A stretch of 64,000 nucleotides of DNA, taken from contig JAFFSR010000370.1 in NCBI GenBank assembly GCA_017163975.1, positions 2,356,001 to 2,420,000 on the forward strand, in the 5' to 3' direction. Shown piece after piece: positions 12,357 to 25,144 of the stretch (positions within the stretch are counted from its first letter, which is position 1; each line of letters begins with the position of its first letter). The notes beneath the pieces were generated by a model. It was not told where the DNA came from. It did not search any database and worked only from the letters and a program-made list of their open reading frames with translations. A program made the position numbers and the translations under genes. This stretch comes from Anastatus disparis (lineage: Eukaryota; Arthropoda; Insecta; Hymenoptera; Eupelmidae).

Positions 12357-13258
12357 CTTGGAATTTTAGGGTCGCGGAGTTTCCGTCAGAAGGATCTTTC
12401 GCCAGAAGCGGTTTAAGGCCGGTTTACATGGTGCAGTGGCGAAGATGATTTGTGTACGAGGAAAGATTTTATAGTGTTAAATCATTCCATTTTATTATAA
12501 AAGTTAAATATACTTGATTTAAAAAAAAAAAATAAATATACATCATGTAGCAGCATTGAAAGTAGATACATTATAATTGAAATTGTGTCTATAAAAAAAT
12601 AATATAATAAAAACTATAGTTATTTAATATAATAAACTATAATAATTATTACAGTAAGACTATAATTGAAGGCCCGGATGCAATAAGGGCATTTATGCTC
12701 GGAGCACGTAACACTGAAGTCACTTGGTAGTAAAAATTTCATTTTCTTCAAATAAATTTCAAAAAATTTGACGTTGTAAAACTCATCATGCCGCATCTTT
12801 TTTATATTAACAGTTTTTTTATAAAATTTTTATTTTTCAAGAAAAAAATTAAAAACAAGAAAATTTTTTTCATTAAATTTCAATACTTTTTTTAAACTTA
12901 AATCGTTGTAATTCGAGTAAATATTAACCGATTTCGCTGAAATTTGAAATATATTTTCTAAATATTATAGCGAAACTTATGATAATTATAAAAAATGTTA
13001 ATTCTTAAATAGTTAGTCGCAATTGTTTATTAATTAATATAAATTACAAATTGTGCGTTTATAATGTATTCGAGAAAAAAGTATCAAGGGAACTTTCAAG
13101 TACAAGAAACTTGTAGCGAGAAAGTTTTTGCTTTTTGTATAAAAAAGATTTGTGGAAAGTATCAAATCGATTGATTAATAATTAAAAAAGATATAACATC
13201 ATTTACAAGTAGCGCGCATGCGGTCGACCGCTGCAGTTTTCTTATAAGTTAGATTCTC
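12357..13258. other. AT-rich DNA with part of an inverted pair
   Basis: A 75-bp segment at 12597-12672 ('aaaactatagttattta') returns inverted at 16677-16750, suggesting one more nested inverted-repeat element spanning both. Short GC-richer pieces occur at 12362-12440 and 13214-13240. No gene is seen. Confidence 0.45.
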
Positions 13259-14551
13259 AGTGAATATTACGTCAACTGAATGACTCTTGGTAATATTATT
13301 TGGAAAAAGCAATAATACAAATATAACAATATGATATTTATTAAAAGTAAATAAACATATAAATAAACAAACAAATAAATAAATAAATAAAAATCTTTAA
13401 TGTAATTATTTAATAATTAAATAATTACATTACTGATTTTTGTTGATTACTGATTTTTTGATTGTTTCAAAGGATTTCTTTTTTATTTTGTCTGTTAAAC
13501 CTTTTTTTATTTCGCATTAGTAATATGAGTTTTCTAAAAACATAAAGTGTAATATTTTTAAAGAATACAATATTGGGATTTATATTTATAAAAGTAAACA
13601 TATATGCGTATGTACATACACTCTTAGGAATATTTTGCTACCAGTCTTCTTTTGTATAACGATTAGACTTGTAAAATTGTACATCACGAGGAATGAAAAT
13701 TATTTTATACTTATAATGGAATCAAAAAACGGTCGGAAAAGAACGATGTATCATTTCTTGTTCTTTTTTGACCGTTTTTTGATTCCATTATCCCCCATGG
13801 TGTACAATTTTACAAGTCTAAACGTTAAACAAAAGAAGACTTGTAGCATAAAAAATTTTTAACAAAAAAAAACCGACTTCCAAAAATGCACTGAAAAGTA
13901 GCAAATAATTTATTATCTTTAGAAATCATACAAATAATTGGTAAAATACAATTTTAGAAGTCGGCGTCTAATTCCTCAATGAATGTAAACGTTATTTTTT
14001 AACAATAAATGTAAACGTTATTTTTGAACAATGAATGTGAACGTTATTTTTGAAAAAATGGACCAAGTCGTTCTGCTTACGCACCACAGATTTAGAATTA
14101 GACGCCGACTTCTAAAATTGTATTTTACCAATTATTTGTATGATTTCTAAAGATAATAAATTATTTGTTACTTTTCAGTGCATTTTTTGAAGTCGGTTTT
14201 TTTTTGTTAAAAATTTTTTATTTGTCATTTTTTAGTGCAATGTTTTTAAAATCTTATTTTTTGTAAAAAATTTTGTTTTTATTCGATACTTTTAAAGTCG
14301 GTTTTTATTTATTAAAAATTTTTTAAATTGTTTGTTTTTGTTAAAAAATTTTTATTTTCTATCTTCTAGTGAATCCCCTTACTAAAAACACAAATATAGG
14401 TAGACCCACTAATTACATTAAACTTTCATTATTAATTCATAACGCATGCATTAGTACACCACCAAGCAATATATAGCAGGAAAGAAAGAAGGTTCAACAG
14501 CACAGTGTCGTTGTGTGTGCATGTATACATATTACATATTCAAGCTCAGGT

Positions 14552-14716
<165 letters not shown>

Positions 14717-14739
14717 TAAATTAGAAAACAAAACACCTG

Positions 14740-14962
14740 GTTTTTTTCTTAATTTGATAATTGGGTCATACAAACCGAATATTGGCCCAATAATTATAGG
14801 ACACGTATGGGACCTTCCTGCAGACATTCTCTATCAGATAAGAAAAAGTTTTTTCGAATCGGTTAAGAAATGACGGAGTTATGAGGTAACAGACATAAAA
14901 AAAAAAAAAAAAAAAAATTCAGTCGAATTGAGAACCTCCTCCTTTTTGAAGTCGGTTAAAAA
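14740..14962 (-). repeat. Dispersed repeat with ACCGACTTCAAAAAGGAGG end
   Basis: Read on the minus strand it runs from 'ttaaccgacttcaaaaagg' through 'gaggttctcaattcgactg', an A-rich run and 'ataactccgtcat'. A second copy is at 63.49-63.66 kb. From memory, this 'accgacttcaaaaaaggagg' sequence is widespread in insect genomes as a short interspersed repeat or LINE 3' end; I cannot verify that here. Confidence 0.55.
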
Positions 14963-15321
14963 TATATGTTTACTCTTATAAATATAAATCCCAATATTAT
15001 ATTGTTTAAAAATATTACACTTTATGTTTTTAGAAAACTCATATTACTAATGCGGAAGAAAAAAAGGTTTAACAGACAAAATAAAAAAGAAATCCTTTGA
15101 AACAATAAAAAAATCAGTATTAAAGAAAAATCTGTAATGTAATTATTTAATTATTAAATAATTACATTACAGATTTTTGTTTATTTATATGTTAATTTAC
15201 TTTTAATAAATATCATATTGTTATATTTGTATTATTGCTTTTTCCAAATAATATTACCAAGAGTCATTCAGTTGACGTAATATTCACTAGTAAATTATTT
15301 ACTAAAATTATTTCACGGTAT

Positions 15322-16206
15322 TGTAACGACCTAAATAGGCTTTCAAAAATTTTTCTTTTCCATATACTTTAGCAATAGCCAACATCAAGACGTTTGTATT
15401 TATAAAAAGTATATTAGAATCAATATGTACTACTGTTAGCGTTAGCTTAGGAAATTAGACTCTAGGTCAGCACGTATAATTTTGTTCATATTTCGCTACT
15501 AGGCCACTAGAAAACGTACGAAGTTTTATTACCCTAGTAGACATTCGTTTTCCTTTTTTGGGCCTAGCCAAAAAACTTCAACCAATGGTGGCCTATGAAG
15601 TTTTGCTTGTAATTCTTTTGTTTAAACATTTCGTTAGGCCACCGGAAACACACGCTTCCTGTTTCCTTTTATGGTTTCAAACAAATTGTACTTGACCAAT
15701 ACCAGCTACAAGAGGTGGACCCAAGTTCGACACGTGCCATCTCCAATAATTTCTATTGTCTTTTTCCACTTTCGATCTCTTTTCGTTAGTATAAAAAGAC
15801 TTGGGACCATCCTCTAGGAAGCAAGTCATTTGCTCATTTATAATTGTTACAGATCACTTCGATTATTGACCAGCGGGTCACTATTAATAATAAAAAGAAG
15901 CCAGTTTACCTAAATCTATAGTACAGTGCGGCCGTGAGTTACTTATATATAATAATCTACATTCAGTGAAAAATTAATATTTTATAAATTCTTTATTAAC
16001 TTGAAAAGTATATTGAAAATCTAAAAGTTATAATCTAAAAGTATTATTGCATTATTTTGAAATTACAATTTCTTTATTTCTACTTCTAACGTCGGAAAGT
16101 GTATTAACAAATATAAACAAAAATCATAAATCTAAAAATTATTATTATAATACAATCTTCTTGCGAGAACAAATTTATAACAAATTGTGTACCAACGACT
16201 GACAAA

Positions 16207-16279
<73 letters not shown>

Positions 16280-16516
16280 CATATTGTTTAATAAACCAGG
16301 AACTTCAAGGTAAGCCTGACAAATTATTTAATAATCTTTCTTTTTCTAAATCCCTTCCGATTCTTAACGAGTTCTCGAGCTCGCGAAAGAAATCACATCC
16401 TTTCTCCTCTCTGCCACGCAATTAAATATATTTGCTACGCATCCGCTCGGCGTAGCAAAACTATAACATTCATCAATAAAATTATATTTATATTTATAAA
16501 TAATCAGAACGTTACA
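15322..16516 (+). mobile_element. Solo LTR, TGTAACG...CGTTACA, TSD GTAT
   Basis: This 1195-bp block starts TGTAACGACC and ends GAACGTTACA, with GTAT directly on both sides (15318-15321 and 16517-16520). It interrupts a palindrome: the words around the join, 'ttatttcacggtat' and 'cataatcaataac', are found inverted and unbroken near 16625-16675. A TATA-like box (gtataaaaagact) near 15789 and an AATAAA near 16290 give the normal U3-R-U5 order. A (TA)n tract lies inside. It has no internal region, so it is a gypsy-type solo LTR formed by LTR recombination. Confidence 0.8.
16208..16276. repeat. (AT)n microsatellite
   Basis: About 34 AT units lie within the solo LTR. Confidence 0.95.
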
Positions 16517-17160
16517 GTATCATAATCAATAACTATAATCATTACTACAAGATTATAATCATTGATTACCCAATGTAGTTGTAGAATTAATCGTAGAATA
16601 TATTGTAATTAATAATAATGATTTTGTAGTTATTATTATAGTTATTGATTATAATACCGTGAAATAATTACAGTATATCATAGTTTTACTGTAATAATTA
16701 TAATATATCATAGTTCAGTAAAGTAAATAACTATAGTTTTTATTATAGTATTTTTTAAAAGGGTTATAGTAAATATTAGGTTATATAACCATAGTTCTAT
16801 ATATATTCATTCATCAAATGTTTTATATCATAATAAAAATTGTTACGACCAACTAATAAGGCTTAAAAATTTGAAAATAGGATAAAAACGTTATGATGAA
16901 TGATTTACTAAACTAATGAAATTACAAAAAGATATTAAAAGAAATATCAAATGAATGTTCCCTTACAAAAAATAAACTTAAATACACACCGAAAATAACA
17001 TTGTAATCAGCACTTAATCAACACTAAAATTTTGAGGATTATTTCGTATACCGAAAAAACACCAAGAAAACACCGTCAAGAACACCCGAAATTTAAGAGT
17101 GCTTTTGATTTTGGTGTACACCCAGTGTTAGGTATTCATTTTGGTATACACGTTGAGCCA
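16517..17160. other. Remnant of inverted-repeat element, AT-rich
   Basis: It contains the second half of the palindrome cut by the solo LTR, and the inverse of 12597-12672. A fragment at 16845 ('tgttacgaccaactaat') loosely resembles the start of the solo LTR. No gene is seen. Confidence 0.45.
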
Positions 17161-17600
17161 TTCCCACCGATGCATTTCCATTTCTTTGGTCGTATTCATA
17201 TTCTGTAAACTGCATACTTGCATTTTTTCTATATTCGCTACTATACGTCACTCGTAACACGTCTGAGGCCGTGGTAACGTCGTCCCCGACGTTTTAAATA
17301 TTAACTCCCATAGTTATTATAGAAATCTTATTGATTTATCGACCGCGCAATCAGAAAATTTGTCAATCAGAAATTGAAAAACACGAGTTACTTAATGTAG
17401 ACAATGCCTAGGTCTCAGGATAACCTACAGTTGGACGAAACATCATCCATCATAAGTGTATCTGGTTTTATAGCAGAGAATCAAAAAATGAGATATCATC
17501 TACAACGAAGTACATCTAGTGTTATAGAGGCTTATCGAAAGATAAAAGTCACTTCTTGTAGAGGATACGTAGATGCCAAGAATTTAATCATAGTTTGAAT
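17161..17600 (+). other. Low-AT stretch with a short open frame of unknown nature
   Basis: The composition is more balanced than on either side, with CpG-containing words such as 'gtcgtccccgacg'. A 64-codon frame at 17404-17598 starts with a Met and contains TSSIISVSGFIAENQKMRY. I recognise no domain. It may be a captured host fragment or the old promoter or first exon of the surrounding element. It ends exactly where the right satellite begins. Confidence 0.3.
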
Positions 17601-18625
17601 AATTAAACCAATTATCAATTACGTGTCATTTAATTAATAACTAAAACTTTAACTATTGATTAAACTCTCGTATAGTTGATAACTAAACATTTACTCATCA
17701 TTTAATTGATATATAAAACTTTAATTCTCGATTAACTTCATATATTTGAAATCTGTTAGCAATTACGGGTCATTTAATTAATAAGTAAAATATAAACTAT
17801 CAATAAAACTCTTAAATGATTGATAATTCAAATTTAATTCTCAATTAAACTTTAGATAATTAAAATTAGTTATCAATTACGGGTCATGTAATTGATAACT
17901 TAAATTTTAATTATCAATGCAACTCTTATGTAATTGATAGTTAAAATTTAATTCTCAATTAAACTTCAGATAATTAAAATTAGTTATCAATTATGGGTCA
18001 TTTAATTGATAACTGAATTTTAATTTTTAATTAAACTCTTATTTAATTGATAATTAAAATTTAATTTTCAATTAAACTTCTATATGATTGATAATTAAAA
18101 TATAATTCTCAATTAAATTCAGATAATTAAATTCTTATTTAATTGATAATTAAAATTTAATTCTCAATTAAACTTCAGATAATTAAAATTAGTTATTATT
18201 TATGGGTCATTTAATTGATAACTGAATTTTAATTTTCAATTAAACTCTTGTTTAATGGATAATTTAACTCCTATATGATTGATAATTAAAAATTAATTCT
18301 TAATTAAACTTAAGAGAATTGAAATTAGATATCAATCCTGTGTCATTTAATTGATAACTGTACTTTTAATTATCAATTAAACTCTCATTTAATTAATAAT
18401 TAAAATATAATTCTGAATTGAACCTCAAATAATTGAAATTAGTTATCAATTCTTTGTCATTTAATTAATAACTTAACCTTTAATTATCAATTAAACTCTT
18501 ATTTAATTGATAATTAAAATTTTATTCTCAATTAAACATCAGATAATTATATTAGTTATCGATTACGTGTCTTGTAATTAATGACTAAAAGTTTAATTAA
18601 TAATTATTAATGGATAATTACTCAT
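17590..18625 (-). repeat. TTAATT-rich subterminal satellite, right arm
   Basis: It is the reverse complement of the left array: 'taattgataattaaaatttaattctcaattaaac' type units in tandem, ending about 15 bp before the element terminus. The pairing places the two arrays as inverted subterminal repeats of one element. Confidence 0.85.
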
Positions 18626-18638
18626 TTGCACAACCCTG

Positions 18639-19890
18639 GGTGAAAGCTACTTATTTAATATAATTATAACTTATCTAAGGATTCATGGAATCAACTATTT
18701 AGTTGTATCATGGACAGGTATAGTGGCTCATTTATTACAAACGGTGTGACAGTACATACAGCATTTGAATCACCGTTGAACATATCTGAAGACACATTAT
18801 GTAATATTAGTGCAAACAGCGAAATAGGTAAAAAAATTAAAAATGTATCAATTTTTATTTGGGATAAAATCATATTGACCTTAAAATACGCTTTTGAAGC
18901 CATCGATCGCATGTTTAAAGATGTATGTGATAATAATCATCCGTTTGGAGGGAAAACATTTATCAAATCAGGTGATTTTAGACAAACATCGCCAATAGTA
19001 AAACATGGAAATAGAACACAGACAGTAGAAAATTGTGTAAAAAAAAGCTATTGATGGGAACATTTTTAATGTATGTCTTCATAAGAAAATGAGCGTTTAT
19101 CGGAATCAGATAATAAATTTAAAAATTAGTTACTTAAAATAGGAAATGGTAATTTTCATTTAAAATATGAAAATGGAAATGAAGTTACACAAATTCCAAA
19201 AGAAATATTGTCAAAGCGCAATCTAATTGATGAAATTTACGAGTATAATATAAATATTGAAAATCGTGACTATTACAAAAATATTATATGAGCACTGAAA
19301 AACGTAGATGTAATAGAAATGAATGAAAAAATTTTATCAAAAATAAATGAACCAGTAATAGAGTACTTGAGCATTGAATCTGCAAATGATGTAAATGACG
19401 AAAGCTTAGACATAATTTTGCTAACAGAATTTTGAAGTTCTTCAACGCCCAACGATTTACCTCCATATAGATTATAAATAAAAAAAGAGCTATAGTAACG
19501 CCTTTAAGAAATGTTAATTTAAATGAAGGACTTTGTAACGAAACCCGATTAATAATAATGAAATTGAAAAAATTTTCTATTGTTGCGCAAATATTAACAG
19601 GGAGTAAAAAAGGGAGCACTATATTCCTACCACGTATGACCTTATCAATAAATCAGAAAACCATTTCCTGTAAAAATTGCTCATGCAATAACTATTAATA
19701 AGTCACAAGGACAATCATTTAAAAAAGTAGGAGTGTATTTACCAACACCAATTTTCAGTGATGGGCCGTTATGTGTGGCACTTTCAAAGACAACTAATAA
19801 AAAAGAATTGAAAATATTAACAGAAAAATTAAGAAAAGTTATAGATAAAATGGTCTATACAAACATCGTTTACAAAGGAATATTATAAAA
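18639..19890 (+). pseudogene. Helitron helicase (Pif1-like), copy 1, 3' part
   Basis: It continues the helicase interrupted at 9908. Readable segments are GESYLFNIIITYLRIHGI (18639-), TVHTAFESPLNISEDTLCN (18748-), IFIWDKI, YAFEAIDRMFKDV and NNHPFGGKTFIKSGDFRQTS (18855-18990), then RNVNLNEGLCNETRLIIMKL with QILTGSKKGSTIFLPR (19507-19636), and finally PVKIAHAITINKSQGQSF plus KVGVYLPTPIFSDGP (19662-19760). These are the SF1 helicase blocks at the C-terminus of Helitron RepHel. The Walker B acidic pair reads Asp-Lys, so the catalytic Glu is missing. Stops and frameshifts occur at about 19054, 19290 and 19434. It ends near 'IVYKGIL'. It is inactive. Confidence 0.9.
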
Positions 19891-19989
19891 TTACAATACA
19901 AAAATTAAATATAATGAATAAGAAAATAAAATTAAACATATTTAAAACTCTGATATAACATTAAATATAAAAAAATTAAAATTTATGAA

Positions 19990-20935
19990 GTAGAGTTTAG
20001 CGCTATATGGTTAAAAATCACGACTGCTATTGTTAGTTCTGTGCCTTTGAAAAACGCTATTGCTTTTTGAAATGCTGTGTAGCTATAAAAAATGGTTGCT
20101 ATTGTAAGTGCTTTGATGGGGAAGAACGCTAAAACTACTGTAAGTGCTGTGTAATTAGAAATTCGCGACTGCTTTTTAGAGCACCATCTGTTTTAAACAA
20201 TGCGGCTGCTATTTTAAGAGCTGAAGATGAAAAACGCAACAACTATAGTAAGCGCAGTGTAATTAGAAATTCGCGATTGTTTTTCAGAACATTATCTGGT
20301 TCAAAAAACGCAGCTACTATTGTAAGAGCTAAAGATGGAAAACGCAACAACTATTGTAAGCGCTGTATAATTAAAACTTCGCAGCAGCTATTTTGAGAGC
20401 TGTGTGGTTAAAAAAACGCGGCTGCTATTGTAAATGCTGCGTAATTAAAAAACACAACAACTATTGTAAGCGCTGTGTAATAACAAATTTGCGCCTGCTA
20501 CCTTGAGCGCTGTGTAGTTAAAAAAACACGGCTGCTATTGTAAGCGCTATATGATTAAAAATTTACGGTTGCTATTTTGAGCGCTGTGTAGTTACAAATT
20601 CACGGCTGCTATTTTTAGTTCTGTGTGGTTGAAAAACGCGGCTGCTATTGTAAGCGCTGTGTGATTAAAAATTTACAGTTGTTATTTTTAGCGCTGTGTA
20701 GTTAAAAATTCGTAGCTGGTATTGTAAGCGTTGTGTGGTTAAAAATACGCGACTGCTATTGTAAGTGCTGTATAATCAAGTATTCACGGTTGCTATTTTG
20801 AACGCTGTGTAGTTAAAGGAACTCGACCGCCAATGTGAGCTCGGTGTTATTGATAAAACGCGACTTTTATTGTAAACGTTGTATAATAAAAATAACACGA
20901 CTGCTATTGTAAGCGCTGGGTAATAAAGGATCGTG
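19990..20935 (+). repeat. 37-bp minisatellite downstream of the Helitron
   Basis: About 25 degenerate units of 37 bp contain 'gcgctgtgtagttaaaaa' and 'cggctgctattgtaa'. It starts ~100 bp after the helicase stop. Helentron/DINE-type non-autonomous relatives are known to carry tandem repeats near their 3' end, so this may be part of the Helitron rather than chance. No typical CTRR end with hairpin could be assigned. Confidence 0.85.
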
Positions 20936-21380
20936 GATATTAATATTAATGCTAAACAAAAAAGAACTGAAATTATTATCAAAAGTAAGGTCTAAAGCAG
21001 GATCTGTTATAATAAAGAAGACAATCTGAATAAATCAAATAATACAAGAAAATATAATTAAAAATAATCACTATGGAATCAAGCCTTGATGCGTCCTCAA
21101 TAAGAGCTTTAGTTGATGATTTTTCGAAATGGTTCTAATTAATTACAAATATAAGTTCAAAAGTAAAAATATTTATCTAGAAATTTTTTTAAAATCAGAA
21201 TAAACTATAATAATGGCTATTAATTTAGATTGTCTTCTCTCGCAAAGCTTTACTGATGAGTCCTATAAACAGATCTGGGACGAGAAGTAAAATTTGAAAT
21301 TCACTAAACAATAAACATATCATGATCATCATCATCATCATCAACTCAAACATCAACATCAATGTGTAGACGTACGTGTG
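20936..21380. other. AT-rich spacer, nothing recognised
   Basis: It contains a short (CAT)n/(ATC)n run near 21325-21360. No gene is seen. Confidence 0.5.
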
Positions 21381-21394
21381 TATGAACAGAAGCA

Positions 21395-22150
21395 AAGAAA
21401 CAGAGTCAAAGGGCGGCATCGGAGTCACAGAACGATTTTATGGAAAGGAAGACAAGGAGACTGACACGCAGACAAGACAGAGACGAAAAAATAAGACACA
21501 GAACAGAGGAATAAAAATAAACAAACGGAGGCCAAGAAATGGAAAGGTGGAGACGGAGAAACGAAAACGGAAGAATGGAGACGGAGAGGCGTAGACAGAG
21601 AGACTTAGACGGAAGGATGAAGACATAGACAAAGAGACAGAGACGAAAATAAAGAAACAAAGAGACAAAGACAGAGAAATAAAGACAAATGGACAAACAC
21701 AAAAAAATGGAGACAAAGAGACGGATACAGAAAGACAGAGACATGGAGACGGAGACAGAGAAACGGAGACACACGGAGACAATGAAATCGAGACAGAGAG
21801 ACGGAGATGGAGAGACGAAGACGGAGAGGGAGATGGAGAGACGGAGTTGGAGACGGAGAGACAAAGACGGAGTGATGCAAACGGAGTGATGGAGACGGAG
21901 TGACGGAAACGGAGAAACGGAAACGGAGCGATGGAGACGGAGACGGAGAGATGAAGTGACGGATATTGTGTATATGTGTGTGTATGTGTTTGGATATGTG
22001 TATGAATGTGTGAATATGTATGTATGTAGATGTATATGTATATGTTAAAGCTGCACGTGTGTATGAGTATTTATGTATGCGACAATAATGCAAACGATAT
22101 TCACGTAAGAAAAAAAAGTCTTAATTCTTCACTTTAATATAATAGTAGTA
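21395..22150 (-). repeat. Compound microsatellite module, copy 2 (inverted)
   Basis: On the minus strand it reads leader ('ttttttcttacgtgaata', at 22,100), then ACAC/ATAC-rich array (21960-22070), then CCGTCTC/CTCCGT array to ~21400, the same order as copy 1 at 5.8-6.6 kb. The long open frames here are microsatellite translations. Confidence 0.85.
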
Positions 22151-22274
22151 ATTTTTACTGACTTATTAGTAACTGATACCGATTTGTTAATTTTTATCAT
22201 AATCTACATTTATTCCAATTTTTCTCTCATTATTTGCTTAATATAGTTGAAACGTTTTTTGATTGTAGCTTTTG

Positions 22275-23832
22275 TAGTGTCTTATCAAAAATAATGACGT
22301 ATTTTTATGACGTCATTAAATAACACCATTGTATGACGTCTTTTGGCGTGTCAGGAATTAGGACGGAAACTGACGTCATTTTTGAAATAATAATAACGTC
22401 ATTTCATTACTATTTTCTGCCCCATTCTTGCCATACCGAATGACGTCATTTATGTATTGAAAATGACGTTATTTTTTGTTTTAGTTCAGTCCTTATTCAA
22501 AATAATTACGTCATTTGCTGTGTCAGGAATTGGGACGGAAAATGACGTCATTTTTATAATACTAATAACGTCATTTCATTACGTTATTAGTATTAACCTT
22601 TAGAGGACGGGGATTTGGGTTTACTGTTTCCTCTCACTTTTCTATAGAAATCGAGTTTTTGTGATGTCTCACATCTCAAAACTAACACATGTAAAGGGTC
22701 GATCATGGGCATGGCCCGTATAGGGGCCATCCCGTCCTCTAAAGATTAAAGAAAGACGTCTACAAAGACGTCATTTTCTCTAAATTTAGGGAAAAAAACG
22801 TCATTTTTCATGAATTATGACATTGAGAAATGTCTTTATATGATATTTATTTCCCATAAAGAAAAAAAACAAAAACGAGGTAAACCTCGTAGTTTCAACT
22901 CTTCAAAAAATGAAGAGCATTTGCGATTGAACTGAGACCGTTCTGGCCTTATATATCTGCATCTTTAAAATTTGTATAAGGGATCACAAAACTTGAAAAT
23001 CGCCACCTAGTAATTTAAAATTAAATTGACGCAATCGACTATCAATATGACTATAAGTCACTAGGTGGCGTTTTTTGAAATTTTCTGATCCTTGATGCAA
23101 ATTTCGAAGATGCAGATATATAAGGCCAGAATGATCTCAGCTTAATCGCAAATGCTCTTCGTTTTTCGAAGAGTTGAAACTACGAGGTTTACCTCGTTTT
23201 TGTTTATTACCTTTAAATGGGAAATAAATATCATATAAAGACATTTCTCAATGTCATAATTCATAAAAAATGACGTTTTTTCCCTAAATTTTGAGAAAAT
23301 GACGTATTTGAAAGACTTCTCCGAAGATGTCTTTAGTCGTGTCTTAGATTGGAACAAAAAAAAACGTCATTTTTCCAATGTTTAAAAAAGCTATTTAACA
23401 AATGACATCTTTTCATAATTTCAAAGTCGTATTTTTTTAGTAAAAATTCGTACAAAAAGACGTCATTTTTATAAAAAAATACGTCTTTGAAATAATAAAA
23501 AGACATCATTTGTTAAATAGCTTTTCTGAACATTGGAAAATGACGTCTTTTTTGTTCCAATCTAAGACACGACCAAGGACATCTTAGAATGACGTCTTTT
23601 TTGTTCCAATCTAAGACACGACCAAAGACGTCTTAGAAAGACGTCATTATTTTTAACAGGGCTGAACTAAAACAAAAAATTACGTCATTACCAATACATA
23701 AATGACGTTATTCCGTATGGCGAGAATTGGAGCAAAAAAAAACATTTTGAAATGACGTCATTAGTATTACAAAAATGACGTCATTTTCCGTCTTAATTCC
23801 TGACACGCTAAATGACGTAATTAGTATTGCAA
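22275..23832. repeat. Foldback element rich in TGACGTCA sites
   Basis: The left part (22275-22590) and right part (23660-23832) are reverse complements; both contain 'ggacggaaa-tgacgtcat' and 'aatgacgtcatt' words, and 'gctgaactaaaacaaaaaa' occurs in both. The palindrome TGACGTCA, the consensus CRE/ATF site, occurs at least five times. A further hairpin is centred near 23040 ('cgaggtaaacctcg', 'ctaggtggcg'). A related piece is at 57730-57845. It has no transposase, so it is a non-autonomous foldback element. Confidence 0.8.
22597..22745. mobile_element. 149-bp TTAA element, CTTTAGAGGACGGG ends
   Basis: TTAA lies on both sides (22593-22596 and 22746-22749), with inverted ends CCTTTAGAGGACGGGG and ATCCCGTCCTCTAAAGA. 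It is inserted in the left part of the TGACGTCA foldback. It has no coding frame. Confidence 0.8.
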
Positions 23833-24666
23833 TGTAACGTCTTCGCTTATTAAAACATTTATTTTTTTATTATCAATAAATTTTGTTTTTGTTACAAAAA
23901 AACTTTTGGCTGAGATTTTCCAAAAGTTTTAGCTTTTCCGTTCAAGAGGTCATCGAAAAAAAATAAGCATTGGAATCATCTAATTATAATGAAAAAGCGT
24001 TACCTTTTTCTTAATTAGATGAAAACAATGAACGGTGACCTCCACTAGAAAATAAGTCGCCAAGAGTTCAGAGGTTTTTTCCATGAAGATTTTCGGTTTT
24101 CCCGAAAAATATAAAAACCTCTGAACTAATCAAAATGCACGTTATTCCAATACAGTCGTTTGCTGCACCTAGTACAGGTCAGTAGTATCTTAAAAACCCA
24201 TAAAGGGAAATACAATTTTTATAAGTTTTACTCAAAGTCTTTGTATTTTATCTTAAAATAATTATTACATCACTTATATTTTCGAGTAATTATTATTTTG
24301 ACTTTATATTTTAAAAGTGACTATTATACCATATTCAATTAAAAAAAAAGTGACTAATATATTATTTAATATAATATATTTAATTCAATTCAAAAAGTGA
24401 CCATTATATTACATTGCACCAAGAGAAGGGCCTTCTCGAATTAAAACAACGAATAAAACAAGGTAATAATTAAAATACTTATTTATATTTTTCTTTCCTC
24501 GATTTCTAAAAAAGGGCTTTCGAGCCTGCAAATCACCTCCCTTTATTCTCTATAGCCTCTGCCACGCGAAAACTTTCTTGCTTGCGTAACCGCTCGACGC
24601 AACGAGAACTGTAACGAACGAGTTAAATAAAATATAAAAATTAATAACTTTTATTCGGACGTTACA
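23833..24666 (+). mobile_element. LTR (5' LTR of a gypsy-like element)
   Basis: It starts TGTAACGTCTTCGC and ends GGACGTTACA. From 23955 on it matches 57036-57729 at high identity, with the same 3' end. Nine bp after the end is a probable primer-binding site, so this is a 5' LTR rather than a solo one. AATAAA-like signals occur near 24450. The first 120 bp have no counterpart in the second copy, so the true left boundary is not fully certain. No gag or pol frames follow in the next 4 kb. Confidence 0.7.
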
Positions 24667-24675
24667 GCTTAAAAA

Positions 24676-24695
24676 TTGGTGGCAGCGGTGAGATG
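24676..24695 (+). promoter_or_regulatory. Candidate retrotransposon primer-binding site
   Basis: TTGGTGGCAGCGGTGAGATG directly downstream of the LTR resembles the TGG-initial tRNA-complementary sites of gypsy-type elements. I did not match it to a specific tRNA. Confidence 0.5.
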
Positions 24696-25087
24696 TTTGC
24701 AAATTAGAATCGCGGAATGCTTATAAATTTAATTATAAAATTATAGGATTCTTTATTAATATAACTTAATTACAAATTAAAGTTGGTTTTATGACGTTTT
24801 AATGAGTTTAAACTAAAATATAATTTCGGGTAAATTTTAATAAACTAATACGTTAAATATTACAGCCCATATAAACTTTTATATTAATATCTGATATATT
24901 ATAAAATTCTTCGTCTTAAGTAAAGTTCTCTAAATTCTAAAATTTACATATTTTATACGCACAATATAACCGCTTTGAATACATTATGCATTGATTCTTT
25001 CTTTCTATATAGATAGATATATAGAGAATGATTTATATATAAATATATATACAAAAGACGTGCAAATATACAAAATAAAATAAAATA

Positions 25088-25144
<57 letters not shown>

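Noticed and set aside
16845..16900. Second copy of the 15.3-kb LTR
   Set aside because: Only the first ~40 bp are loosely similar; no end or target duplication.
22280..23850. CRISPR-like regular repeats (GACGTCATT words)
   Set aside because: Spacing is irregular, the whole block is a foldback, and the genome is eukaryotic.
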